From NCBI GenBank assembly GCA_963665495.1, contig OY762289.1:1984001-2048000 (forward strand): a stretch of 64,000 nt of DNA, read 5' to 3'. Shown in pieces: positions 32,617-41,581 of this stretch; positions within the stretch are counted from its first letter, which is position 1; each line of letters opens with the position of its first letter. The stretch is from G963665495 sp963665495. GTDB lineage: Bacteria > Desulfobacterota > Desulfovibrionia > Desulfovibrionales > Desulfovibrionaceae. The notes below the pieces were generated by a model. That model did not search any database. It had not been told where the DNA came from and worked only from the letters and a program-made list of their open reading frames with translations. Position numbers and translations under genes: made by a program.

Positions 32617-33151
32617 CGGCGCGCTCCGCCAGCATTGCCCCTGCAAGCTCTTGGAAATTATATATTATTTCAGAAAGTCTCGCGTCCAGATAATGATGGG
32701 CCACATGCACCGGGATGGCAACCAGCAGGCCTGCGGCCGTGGTGATCAGAGCCTCCCAGATGCCCGAGGCCAGCATGCCGGGGTTCACCGAAGTTCCTGC
32801 CGAGGCAATTACCTGGAAAGCCTGAATCATGCCAATAACCGTCCCGGTGAGTCCGAGCAGCGGACAGATGGCGGTGATCAGTGACAAAGTTCCCAAGCCG
32901 CTTTCCAGATCCCGTACGGTCCGGGTGCCGATGGCGGTGATTTCCTTCTCTCCTTCTCCCTGGCGTACGGCATCCAGCAGGGGCGCGAGCAAGTCCGGAT
33001 GTGTGGAATAGGCCTGTTTCGGAGTCAACGTCACGGCGCGCAAGGAAGCACTGAATACAACGGCTTTGCGGAACATGATGGCAAGCGCGATGACGGAACA
33101 AAGCAAAATGGGCCACATCAACAGCCCGCCTTTGGCAAACATATCCAACAT
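32606..33151 (-). CDS. exbB: ExbB/TolQ proton channel protein
   Basis: This 181-residue MotA/TolQ/ExbB family protein has three membrane segments: an N-terminal helix (LLMWPILLCSVIALAIMF), then LGTLSLITAICPLLGLTGTV and ALITTAAGLLVAIPVHV. These match the ExbB channel core. It is slightly shorter than the common 200-240 residues because the cytoplasmic loop is compact. It lies 2 bp after the tonB stop and overlaps exbD, so tonB-exbB-exbD form one unit inside the uptake cluster. Confidence 0.92.
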   Translation of the reverse strand: MLDMFAKGGLLMWPILLCSVIALAIMFRKAVVFSASLRAVTLTPKQAYSTHPDLLAPLLDAVRQGEGEKEITAIGTRTVRDLESGLGTLSLITAICPLLGLTGTVIGMIQAFQVIASAGTSVNPGMLASGIWEALITTAAGLLVAIPVHVAHHYLDARLSEIIYNFQELAGAMLAERADEV

Positions 33152-33153
33152 TC

Positions 33154-34098
33154 TTATTGTCCTTTAAGGTTGAAACGTACGGGCAACAACGCGATGCAGG
33201 CTACCGGGCGGCCTTTGTGCGTTGCCGGTGCAAAAGCCGATTTTCTGGCGGCGGCCAGAGCCGCTTCGTCAAAGCCGCTTCCGGCTTTCTGGGCAATCTC
33301 CACGCTGACGGGATGCCCGTTGGCGTCGATGGTGATGCGCAGCACCACCAGGCCTGTCTCTCCCATGTCCCTGGCTTTGCGTGGATATTTCGGGCGCATC
33401 CAGCGCGTTACTTTTGGTCCGTGCAGCGAGCCGAATCGGGCCTGAATGGGCCCTTTGGGAGTACCGCCTCCTGCTTTAACCGCTTTGGCAGCGTTCTTGC
33501 CCTGTCCGGGATTTCCCGCACTTTGCATGGTTGTCTGCGTACTTTTTTGATCCTCAGCCGCTGCTGTCTTTGCAACGGAAGATGGCGCATTTTTCATTGG
33601 TTGTGCGACTACTTTCTTCCGGACACGCTTTTCAGCTCTGTCCCGGCTGACATTCTTTTTCCGTGGTTTTTCTGCTGCTGTTTTTACGGGAGGAACTTGT
33701 TTTACAGGCTGTTGCCGTACCACTGTCTTTGGTTTGGGCTTAGGCGGCATCACAGCCTGACGGTGTTGCACGGGCACTGGTTTGCGTTGGGGGTGCACGA
33801 CGGGCTCCGGTTTGTTCTCCGGAACGTTTTTATTCTCCTGAGGTAGGATTTTCCGCTCGGCAACGGCTTTAGGCTTGGCAGGACCGTCAACCGCTTTGGG
33901 AGCGGCCGCACTCTGTCCTGGCTTTCCACTGCCCGCAGCGATGACCATGCTCATGCTGCCGGACATGGCCTGCACTTTGCTTTGATGGTACGGAATGTAA
34001 AACAGAAGCACATGGAGCAGTACTGAAAACAGAACGCACGTACGCAAATTCATGCGGTATGCGGAGTGTTTATGACCAGCGATACGTAGGGGAGCCAT
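33154..34098 (-). CDS. tonB: TonB energy transducer
   Basis: This is a 314-residue protein. An N-terminal membrane anchor (CVLFSVLLHVLLFYIPYH, with the SxxxH-type helix of TonB) is followed by a long Pro/Lys/Gln-rich periplasmic spacer (about 65-225). The C-terminal TonB domain (about 230-314) has RPKYPRKARDMGETGLVVL and GSGFDEAALAAARKSAF. ATG 34098 has AAGAGGG upstream and overlaps the preceding ATPase gene by 29 bp. The start matters because the open frame runs further upstream without support. It links ExbBD energy to the receptor at 38516. Confidence 0.92.
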   Translation of the reverse strand: MAPLRIAGHKHSAYRMNLRTCVLFSVLLHVLLFYIPYHQSKVQAMSGSMSMVIAAGSGKPGQSAAAPKAVDGPAKPKAVAERKILPQENKNVPENKPEPVVHPQRKPVPVQHRQAVMPPKPKPKTVVRQQPVKQVPPVKTAAEKPRKKNVSRDRAEKRVRKKVVAQPMKNAPSSVAKTAAAEDQKSTQTTMQSAGNPGQGKNAAKAVKAGGGTPKGPIQARFGSLHGPKVTRWMRPKYPRKARDMGETGLVVLRITIDANGHPVSVEIAQKAGSGFDEAALAAARKSAFAPATHKGRPVACIALLPVRFNLKGQ

Positions 34099-34921
34099 CA
34101 CAGCCCTCTTGAAGCCCGGGTAAGGCATCGGCATGCGGTTCCGCCTGCAGCAAAGAACGCGGCAAACACGTACGTACGCCGTTTCCAACATCCAGAATGG
34201 CGATATCACGATTATAGAGGTCGCTGATGTTGTGCTCGTTGATGACGGCTTCCGTAGGACCATCAGCAACAATGCGCCCCTGGTGCATGAGCACTACGCG
34301 GTTGGAAACCCATAAGGCATGATCCGGAAAATGGGTTGTTTTTATGAACGTATACCCTTCCTGAGCCAGATCAGCGATGCATTCGAGCAGCTTGATCTGG
34401 TTGCCGTAATCCAGTCCATTTAACGGTTCGTCCATCACCAGCGTATCCGCTCCCTGGGCAAGGGCACGGCCGATGAGCGTCAACTGGCGCTCGCCGCCGC
34501 TTATTTCCGTATACACCCGGTCTTTGAGCTTTGAAATGGACAAGCGTTCCAAGGCCTGCTCTGCGACTTCATAATCTTCCTTGCTGTAGCGGGAAAAAAA
34601 GGACGTATGTGAGGTACGGCCCATTAGAATGACCTCAAACACCGTATAGGCAAAGGACATTCTGTGGGTTTGCGGCACATAGGCTATTTTGCGGGCAAGT
34701 TGGCGCGGCGTCATTTCCGACATGGGCTTTCCTTCCAGCAGCACGCGCCCAGAATCCGGCTTATACAGTCCGAGCAACACTTTTAACAATGTCGTCTTGC
34801 CGCTGCCGTTGGGCCCCAATAGCGAAATGACATAACCGGTTTCAATATTGAGTGAAATATCGTGCAGCACCAGGCTGCCATTGTATCCGAAAGCCACATT
34901 CTGCGCTCGAACCTTTTCCAT
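34070..34921 (-). CDS. FecE-type ABC transporter ATP-binding protein (first system)
   Basis: This is a 283-residue ATPase. Walker A is GPNGSGKTT, the signature is ISGGERQLTLIGRALAQG, Walker B is TLVMDEPLNGLD, and the switch His is in KTTHFPDHA. After the nucleotide-binding domain, about 40 residues form a variable tail. It follows its permease by 3 bp and overlaps tonB. Its closest relative in the window is the ATPase at 29637, so one transporter probably arose by duplication. Confidence 0.93.
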   Translation of the reverse strand: MEKVRAQNVAFGYNGSLVLHDISLNIETGYVISLLGPNGSGKTTLLKVLLGLYKPDSGRVLLEGKPMSEMTPRQLARKIAYVPQTHRMSFAYTVFEVILMGRTSHTSFFSRYSKEDYEVAEQALERLSISKLKDRVYTEISGGERQLTLIGRALAQGADTLVMDEPLNGLDYGNQIKLLECIADLAQEGYTFIKTTHFPDHALWVSNRVVLMHQGRIVADGPTEAVINEHNISDLYNRDIAILDVGNGVRTCLPRSLLQAEPHADALPGLQEGCDGSPTYRWS

Positions 34922-34924
34922 GAC

Positions 34925-35935
34925 TCAACTCCATCCTTTTTGCGCCACACGCAACACCCCGGCAAAAGCCGGAATCCCCAAAAGCGCCGTAAGAATGCCC
35001 AGTGGAATTTCCACAGTAAAGAGCATTCGGGAAACGTTATCCACCAGCAAGAGAAACAATGCGCCAAGGATGGCACTGAACGGCAGCAATATGCGGTTGT
35101 CCGGACCGACAAGCATCCGTCCCATGTGCGGTATCACCAACCCGACCCATCCTATAATGCCGCCAATGGCAACGGTCAGACTGCCGATCAACGTTGCGGA
35201 CAGAATAAACAGCAGGCGCATACTCTTGACTCGCAGGCCTAGGGATTTAGCCTCTTCCTCTCCCATGGTCAGGATATTGAGATGATTAGAAAAAGCTATA
35301 ATGATAAGAATCCCGACAACAATGGCTGGAGCAAGACTCATCATGGTGGACAAACTGACCATGGAAAAACCACCCATGAGCCAGTAAATGATTGCCGGAA
35401 GCTGGTCGTAAGGATCCGCCAGGTATTTGATGACGGACAACATGGCGGTAAACAGTGCGCCGCTGATGACACCGCTGAGTATCAGCAGCAACAGCCTGTC
35501 GCCTTTGTATAAATGGGAAAGCAGCAAAGCCAGTCCCACAGCGATCATTCCGAATGAAAAAGCGCTGGCCTGCACCGTTGCCCACTGGGTGGAAAAAATC
35601 ATTCCCAGAGCCGCGCCAAAGGAAGCGCCGGCCAAGACCCCCAGAATACCTGGTGAGACGAGCGGATTGATGAACATGGCCTGAAACGTCGCACCGGACA
35701 CCGACAAAGCGGCACCTACCACTATTGCAGCAAGAATGCGCGGCAGGCGAATTTCGAGTAGCAGGACCTTAATCTTGTGCGCAGAATCATCCGCCATGGG
35801 CGTCTGCAGGAAAACATGCTGCAGATAATGCCAGATATCGGCCAATTGCAGGGGATAGCGGCCTTGCGTAAAAGAAAGCAACACAGCAGCTGCAAAAGCC
35901 GCCAGTAAAAGAATAAACAGCAGCTGTTTTTTCAT
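34925..35935 (-). CDS. FecCD-family ABC transporter permease (first system)
   Basis: This 336-residue BtuC/FecCD-type permease has about ten membrane helices. Motifs are IRLPRILAAIVVGAALSVSG, INPLVSPGILGVLAGASFGAAL and EEEAKSLGLRVKSMRLLF. GGIIGWVGLVIPHMGRMLVGPDNR is a further family block. The start ATG 35935 overlaps the upstream binding-protein stop by 4 bp (ATGA). It shares wording with the second permease (ADPYDQLPAI against ADPYDKLPTI), so the two systems are paralogues kept in one cluster. Confidence 0.93.
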   Translation of the reverse strand: MKKQLLFILLLAAFAAAVLLSFTQGRYPLQLADIWHYLQHVFLQTPMADDSAHKIKVLLLEIRLPRILAAIVVGAALSVSGATFQAMFINPLVSPGILGVLAGASFGAALGMIFSTQWATVQASAFSFGMIAVGLALLLSHLYKGDRLLLLILSGVISGALFTAMLSVIKYLADPYDQLPAIIYWLMGGFSMVSLSTMMSLAPAIVVGILIIIAFSNHLNILTMGEEEAKSLGLRVKSMRLLFILSATLIGSLTVAIGGIIGWVGLVIPHMGRMLVGPDNRILLPFSAILGALFLLLVDNVSRMLFTVEIPLGILTALLGIPAFAGVLRVAQKGWS

Positions 35936-36996
35936 GGATTCAATATGGCCTCTGCTTCATCGTCCGTAAGAGTTTGGTTCAGAAATAACGTATAAAAATC
36001 CTTCGTAGTCCGAACCATATCTTTGGGATAACGCTCGGGATACAGTTTGTTGGTCAACCATTGCAGCCCCAACACGCGCATGAACGAAGGAGGACGATCG
36101 AACCAGTTGAACGGGGCTCTCGGAATCGTGTAGACACGCTTGTCTTGTACCGCATGCATCAGTTTCCACTGAGGTTCTTTGAATATTGATTTAGCAAACT
36201 TGAAATTCCTGGCCAGAATAACCTGCGGATTTTTTGCCAGCACTTCTTCTATGGAAACGGACATCATACCGTAGTTGTTCAGCTGGGCGCATTGCTGGAT
36301 ATTGCGGCCTCCGGCGACTTCAATCAACGTGGCATGCGCGGATTGATTGCACTCTGTTTTGAGCCCGTCCTGGCCTTCCGCATAGTAGACCCGGAGTTTT
36401 TCAGCTTCAGGCAGTCCCTGTAGCGCCGGAGTCACCTCATCCAGTACCTTTTGCGTATAATTGGCCAGCGCATTCCCGCGCTCCGGGCATCCCAACAGTT
36501 CGCCCATGAAGCGAAAGGCCTGCACATACTCTTCGAGGGTGTCCAGCTTCAGGTAGACCACCGGCAGGTTGATCTTCGCAGCCGTTTCCTCGGCCAGCTG
36601 GTTGGTAGCGGTCTCTTTCCAGAACCAGGCGAGCATAATGTCCGGTTTAACGGCCATGACGTTTTCGAGGTTGGGTGTCTGCCCCTGGCCGAACCAGCCG
36701 CCTATCACCGGAAGGTCCACAACTTCCTTGCGGAGATACTTTATCTCCATATTGTTGAAAGAAAAATTCAGACCAGCGATGGTTTTATAGTCAATCGCAT
36801 AAAGTAGAAAAAGTAAGGGAGGAGAGGCAGGAAAAATTTTATTGATTTTGTCCGGAACCTCAACCTTTCTACCGGCCATGTCCTCGATAATACGGGCTTG
36901 AGCCAGGGGGGCAAAAATAGAGACAAAGCACAGCAGCACAAAAAATGTGCTTAGTATACGTATCACTCCAGCATGTAGTTTATGCTGTGAAAACAT
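35932..36996 (-). CDS. FecB/BtuF-type ABC transporter substrate-binding protein (first system)
   Basis: This 354-residue periplasmic protein has a signal peptide (about 12-34: VIRILSTFFVLLCFVSIFAP, cleavage near AQA). DMAGRKVEVPDKINKI is the classic start of metal-chelate binding proteins. LENVMAVKPDIMLAWFW and VEVAGG-type motifs (LIEVAGGRNIQQCA) follow. ATG 36996 has GGAG in the end of the preceding methyltransferase gene and lies 1 nt after its stop. It feeds the permease encoded next. Ligand unknown; context suggests a metal complex entering through the receptor at 38516. Confidence 0.9.
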   Translation of the reverse strand: MFSQHKLHAGVIRILSTFFVLLCFVSIFAPLAQARIIEDMAGRKVEVPDKINKIFPASPPLLFLLYAIDYKTIAGLNFSFNNMEIKYLRKEVVDLPVIGGWFGQGQTPNLENVMAVKPDIMLAWFWKETATNQLAEETAAKINLPVVYLKLDTLEEYVQAFRFMGELLGCPERGNALANYTQKVLDEVTPALQGLPEAEKLRVYYAEGQDGLKTECNQSAHATLIEVAGGRNIQQCAQLNNYGMMSVSIEEVLAKNPQVILARNFKFAKSIFKEPQWKLMHAVQDKRVYTIPRAPFNWFDRPPSFMRVLGLQWLTNKLYPERYPKDMVRTTKDFYTLFLNQTLTDDEAEAILNP

Positions 36997-36997
36997 G

Positions 36998-37840
36998 TCA
37001 TTTTTCTCCAGGATCGGCGTCGCAGCCGGTCGTTTTATCCCAATACAGGGCTGCCCAGCGTACTGGATGTTCATAAGGCATACTAAAACCATCTTCAAAA
37101 GGAACAAGAATCTGTTGCAGGTAATAACGCAACTTTTTCTCTTCTTCCGGAGTCATATCATGAACCATCCAACGCATACCTTCAACAGCAGCATCTAAGT
37201 CGATATATATTTCACGATCATTGGTGTATGTGAATGTTACGTTGGCATATATACCCATCTGGCGCAGCAGATTCAACACTATGATATAATCCACACCAGG
37301 TATGTGCTCGCGACCGACAGCATTGAGAATACGGCTGTCATGAGGTCCCTCTCCCACCAGCGTGGAAAGATAGACCTTTTTGCGGGCAAAACGATGCGCT
37401 TTCAGGAGAGCGGCACGCAAATCAGAAACGATCAACGAACGCGATGCCATGACCACGTCATGCTGCTCAATGCCCGCTGTCTCCCAGTCCTGCTCCCAGC
37501 TGCAATCCAGAATGCGAATATTTGTAATGCCTTCCTTTTCACAACGCTCATGCAGGAGTTCACGCATCCGCGAAGAGGGATCAAAGGCGGTCACCTGGCG
37601 CACAATTTTGGCCAAAGGAACCGCCAGCGTTCCCGCAGCGCTTCCCACATCCAGAACAGACCAGTCCGGCTGCGGATTCATTATCTCCAGAAATTGGACA
37701 ATATAATCACTGCCCTTTACCGCGATCGTGAATTCCGGGGCGCGTTTATTCCAAAAAGCCGTACTGTCGAAGGTCTTCCTGAGCTTATGCTCATGACTGG
37801 ATTCCCAGACGTTGTTCCAATCAATTTCAGGCATGTTCAT
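36998..37840 (-). CDS. Class I SAM-dependent methyltransferase
   Basis: This is a 280-residue methyltransferase. Motif I is WSVLDVGSAAGTLAVPLA, the acidic motif is VTAFDPSSRMRELL, and HDVVMASRSLIVSDLRAAL follows. The C-terminal about 80 residues form an added region (TYTNDREIYIDLDAAVEGM) common in the methyltransferases found beside FmdE genes. ATG 37840 overlaps the fmdE stop by 14 bp; a second ATG is two codons on. The frame open to 37999 is within fmdE and not used. It is the first of three methyltransferases in the cluster. Confidence 0.88.
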   Translation of the reverse strand: MNMPEIDWNNVWESSHEHKLRKTFDSTAFWNKRAPEFTIAVKGSDYIVQFLEIMNPQPDWSVLDVGSAAGTLAVPLAKIVRQVTAFDPSSRMRELLHERCEKEGITNIRILDCSWEQDWETAGIEQHDVVMASRSLIVSDLRAALLKAHRFARKKVYLSTLVGEGPHDSRILNAVGREHIPGVDYIIVLNLLRQMGIYANVTFTYTNDREIYIDLDAAVEGMRWMVHDMTPEEEKKLRYYLQQILVPFEDGFSMPYEHPVRWAALYWDKTTGCDADPGEK

Positions 37841-38483
37841 AGGACTGCTTTTCCTTAGATTGAGTTGCTTGTGGAACTGAGGCTTCCGGAGAGCTGTAGT
37901 AAGCCTGGCCTCTGGCACAGGGCTGACAATACGTTTTGCCGTCAAGTACGACATCGCGATTATCAAGCACCTGTTCTCCGCAGGCAGCGCATATTGCATA
38001 CCTGACGGGTGGCCCCGGGAGGTCGCAGGGCTCCAATGCCACTACGACCTCCCGGATGCCAAGCAAGTCTTCTTCCGGGAGCATTTTCAGCGCCTGAAGA
38101 TACGCGTCCTTTCCACCCTCCGGGTCCAGAGACTCCGCCAGTTCCGTGGCTTTCTCCATGGACGATTCCAACGTATGAATGCGTACCGCTCGTCCGGAGG
38201 GCAAATGTACGAACGTGGCCGCCATTTTCCCGTAATCAAGAATTTTGAGACTTCTTTTTCCAGGGGTCAGGCCGGTCACCGTTAAAATGGCGTCCGTGGC
38301 ACAGCGGTCTGTTTCGACAAACGCAATAAAGTCCTTGCGCTCGGTTCCGCGCGGATCGGTAATGCCCAATTCGCGCAGGCCCGCCATGCTCATTCGTACG
38401 CCTATGATCTGGCCGCCGCACAAATGTCCGTGGAATTTGACGGCGGCCTCCAGCAACTTTTCGAATTCCTGTGTTTCAGTCAT
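37827..38483 (-). CDS. FmdE family protein with C-terminal zinc ribbon
   Basis: This is a 218-residue protein. The FmdE domain (about 5-150) starts with AVKFHGHLCGGQIIGVRM, whose HGHxCGG motif is the family's metal-site signature. FVETDRCATDAIL adds another conserved Cys. A C-terminal zinc ribbon has CAACG and CQPCARG. FmdE is named for a subunit of molybdenum formylmethanofuran dehydrogenase, but most bacterial members are free-standing and uncharacterised. It follows the receptor gene by 32 bp. Metal binding or insertion is inferred. Confidence 0.9.
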   Translation of the reverse strand: MTETQEFEKLLEAAVKFHGHLCGGQIIGVRMSMAGLRELGITDPRGTERKDFIAFVETDRCATDAILTVTGLTPGKRSLKILDYGKMAATFVHLPSGRAVRIHTLESSMEKATELAESLDPEGGKDAYLQALKMLPEEDLLGIREVVVALEPCDLPGPPVRYAICAACGEQVLDNRDVVLDGKTYCQPCARGQAYYSSPEASVPQATQSKEKQSYEHA

Positions 38484-38515
38484 AGTCTGCAGTCTTCGTA
38501 CTCATTGCAACGAGT

Positions 38516-40579
38516 TTAGAAGTTGAAATCAACACCCGCATACACGTTTCTCCCTTCTTCAGGATAGCCCTCGTCAATCTCATAGAGCTGGTCGAAGATG
38601 TTGGAAACGCCCACGTTGAACGAAACATAGTCTGTAAGCCGGCAGTTGAATTTGGCACCAAACAGGTAATACTCAGCAGCCTTGCGCGTACGGTCCGTAT
38701 CACTCCAGCGGCGCGAGTTATATTCGCCATCCACCATCAGCCAGATGTCCGGGAAGAACTCATACTTCAGGTAGGCAAATGCCTTGTGGTTGGGCGTATT
38801 GGTCAGCTCATCGCTTGTGGAGAGGTTGTTGTAATGCAGATACGTATAGTTGAATCCGCCGAAAAGGCCCCAGATAATGTTTGCGGACGCGGAAAGTTCA
38901 ACACCGTATTCTTCCACGTGCCCGATATTCTGATTCTGGTACAAGTCGCTGGTGATATCAACGGACTCGATATAATCATGAATATCATAATAGAAAGCGG
39001 TAACTTCTGCTTTGCCAGTCTTGTTGAATTCCTGTCTGTATCCCAATTCATAGTTGACGGAGCGTTCGGGATCCAGGTCGGGATTGGGCAAAGCTTTCCC
39101 CATCTTATAGGAGAATTTGTCCTTGATTGAAGGCATGCGGGTTTTTGCCGCTACGCTCGCATGCGCCAGGCCGCCTTCTCCAATACGGTAGAACATGCCC
39201 AATTGGGGATTGATGCCATCCGTGCTCTTTTTGTCGAAATCCACAATATTGTCGTTGTCGTCGAGATCTTCAGCTTTGATGGTCTTGATGTAATCATAGC
39301 TGATACCGGCAATAAAATAGAGATCGTCAGTCACGTCGATGGTATCCTCGAGACCAATGGAATAGATATCCTCATGAAAATGCTGACGAGGAGAACCTTC
39401 ATTGTGCTCGTTATGGTAGTCACCTTTGTAGTGTACTGCCATCTTCAGCGTATTATACGGAATAATATAAGTCCCGAATTCCAGCGATCCACCTATTGTG
39501 TGATCGTCATAAGAACTGCAAAAAGCATACTTTTTAACCTGTGTAGTGTACGTATCATCATCATAACTGTTCAGGGCGTTTTTGAAGCTGTCATAGAACA
39601 AACGTGTCTTGACATAGAAATCATTTTGCGAACCGATGGACGTATTGGAATTGAAATAGACACTTTGTTTATCCCAGTAGGGCCAACGCCAGTACCGAAC
39701 CGAAACAGATGGATCATCGCCGGTATAAGGCGGTGTTCCTTTTTTACCGTGCTGATTGATGTAAGTCAGCGAGTATTCGTCGGTCTCGTTGGGGGTCAGA
39801 CCGATTTTTATACTGAACTTGCTGTCTTCTTTATACGAATTATTGCGTTGTGCGCCGTCTTCCGTGGCAGTGGGCGTAAAGTAATCCGGCAGGAGATAGC
39901 CTTCGCTGCTCAAATACGAAGCACTTCCCTGAAGATACCATAGCCCCTGGTTGGTGCCGGCATTGCCATAGGTATGCCAGCCGTCGATGCCGCCGGCTAC
40001 ACCTGCATTGGCCTCAAACTGTTTTACTGGCTTTCTGCTGACCAGGTTGATTGCGCCGCCCATGGTGTTGGGACCGTACAGTACGGATGTAAAGCCCTTG
40101 GAGATTACCATTTCGGACAAATCAAAGGTGGTGAAACGGCTTAAATCAGGATATCCGTCATAGGGAACATAGATCGGGATACCGTCTAGATAGATGGGAA
40201 CGTGTTTCTGATCAAAACCGCGGATTCTGACCATGGTCTCGTTACGGGCGCCGACGCGATCGATGGACAACCCCGGAACAAGCTTGGCGGCTTCCGGCAC
40301 GGTATTCGCGTTAAACTCTCTGAGTTCTTTGTTGCCAACCCGTACAGATGTGGGATTTCCGCTATTTTCCTGGCTGGAAATGACTTCGACTTCACCAAGC
40401 GTGAAAACATTACTCAAACCAGAAGGGTTTTCCTCACTTGGTATATTTTCCGTCTGTTCTATAAGATCTTCAGTAGCTTTATTTTTTTCTTCATCAGCAA
40501 AAACAGGCCCAACTTGCATAAAAGAGAAACACAATACAAAAACTACAAAATACAACAAACTCCTTTTAAAAATTTCCAT
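38516..40579 (-). CDS. TonB-dependent outer-membrane receptor
   Basis: This 687-residue receptor has a signal peptide (SLLYFVVFVLCFSFMQVGPV, cleavage near VFA). A TonB box-like GEVEVI sits at about residue 67-72. The plug domain (about 80-190) has VPEAAKLVPGLSIDRVGARN and ISKGFTSVLYGPNTMGGAINL. A 22-strand barrel follows, ending in aromatic NVYAGVDFNF as required for outer-membrane insertion. GGAGG lies before ATG 40579. It heads the uptake cluster. Its ligand is unknown; the barrel is smaller than those of large siderophore receptors and closer to BtuB-type ones. Confidence 0.93.
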   Translation of the reverse strand: MEIFKRSLLYFVVFVLCFSFMQVGPVFADEEKNKATEDLIEQTENIPSEENPSGLSNVFTLGEVEVISSQENSGNPTSVRVGNKELREFNANTVPEAAKLVPGLSIDRVGARNETMVRIRGFDQKHVPIYLDGIPIYVPYDGYPDLSRFTTFDLSEMVISKGFTSVLYGPNTMGGAINLVSRKPVKQFEANAGVAGGIDGWHTYGNAGTNQGLWYLQGSASYLSSEGYLLPDYFTPTATEDGAQRNNSYKEDSKFSIKIGLTPNETDEYSLTYINQHGKKGTPPYTGDDPSVSVRYWRWPYWDKQSVYFNSNTSIGSQNDFYVKTRLFYDSFKNALNSYDDDTYTTQVKKYAFCSSYDDHTIGGSLEFGTYIIPYNTLKMAVHYKGDYHNEHNEGSPRQHFHEDIYSIGLEDTIDVTDDLYFIAGISYDYIKTIKAEDLDDNDNIVDFDKKSTDGINPQLGMFYRIGEGGLAHASVAAKTRMPSIKDKFSYKMGKALPNPDLDPERSVNYELGYRQEFNKTGKAEVTAFYYDIHDYIESVDITSDLYQNQNIGHVEEYGVELSASANIIWGLFGGFNYTYLHYNNLSTSDELTNTPNHKAFAYLKYEFFPDIWLMVDGEYNSRRWSDTDRTRKAAEYYLFGAKFNCRLTDYVSFNVGVSNIFDQLYEIDEGYPEEGRNVYAGVDFNF

Positions 40580-41581
40580 TTTTTGGCCTCCCAGTTGAGC
40601 ATATAGAACATGAACTTCCTCCCTGCCTGATATTTATTTCACAATAGAGTAATTTTAGAATCGAGTTGTTTTGGAATGACAATCTTTTAGACATAGATAG
40701 CAATGAAAGAATGATTATTTCTTTTTATTGCTGTTCCCTGACAATAAATCACATGATTACAGACAGGAACCATATAAAATAAAGCAAGGTCCGATTTCTT
40801 GCACAACTTATTGCGAGTGCTAGAAATATGCCTAAAATCTACTAAAAATAAACTCTTGTTTTCCCTGAGCTTTTTTAGTGTGATTTTTTCCTAGTGAACT
40901 TTTATCCTTATTCACTGAAATTCCGGCATAATCATCATTCCTGACTCTGATTCAAATTTTTTCACCTCCATATCAATTATGTTAAATCACTGAAACTTGC
41001 GGTTTGCAGCTAAACAACTGTCCGGTTCATGACTGGTATGAAGACATCCCCTTCGATACATTCACATACCAATAAACAGAAAACCGTTTATCCCCATCTG
41101 AATTGCTGGCACCCTAACAACTACATTTTTACACGTCAAATAAATTTTTTAACATACATTTAAAAACACTATTTTGTCTTTTTTCATGTTAAACAGTCTA
41201 TTATGTTTTGTTTAAATGATACTGCGAAAAAACTGACAGGAATGTTTAAAATAGCAAGGACGCTAAGGTCTCTTGTCTGTCCAAACCATATACCTCAGCA
41301 GCAAGTTCTTCCTTCCCTGAAATGACCGGATGGAACTTACCTTGACGCTCTGACACGACAATTGTATGGGAAGAAAGGGAAGAATGGATGTGCTTCGTGT
41401 GTTATCCTTCCCCAGACTCTGATTAGGACAAGACGTGTATGGTGCGAACGTTTTATTCTACTGCCGGGGCTACCTTGCAACCGCCTTCGAATTTTGCGTA
41501 TACCGCTCTGCGATTCAACAGACCAGATTCCCGGCATTACGAACTGCCCGGGGTAAGATTTGATATGTGTGAGCAAAGGTC
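40580..41581. other. 1-kb intergenic region upstream of the uptake cluster
   Basis: No gene is supported. The region is AT-rich and lies between the divergent receptor gene and the XRE regulator gene, so it should hold both promoters. Two imperfect palindromes near the receptor are listed separately. I looked for cobalamin, molybdenum-cofactor and other riboswitch cores on the minus strand and did not recognise one. Confidence 0.6.
40699..40771. promoter_or_regulatory. Two adjacent imperfect palindromes upstream of the TonB receptor
   Basis: AGCAATGAAAGAAT (40699-40712) is imperfectly complementary to ATTTCTTTTTATTGCT (40717-40732). Next to it, GTTCC-CTG (40733-40740) pairs with CAGGAAC (40764-40770), enclosing an inner AATCA...TGATT hairpin. 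They lie 120-190 bp before the receptor start and may be regulator sites or a structured leader. They do not match the Fur consensus well. Confidence 0.35.

Noticed and set aside
41337..41576. 79-codon minus-strand frame upstream of the XRE regulator
   Set aside because: No ribosome-binding site, no domain, and it covers the probable promoter of the regulator gene.
40580..41581. Riboswitch upstream of the TonB receptor
   Set aside because: I did not find the conserved core bases of cobalamin, molybdenum-cofactor or other metal-related riboswitches on the receptor strand.
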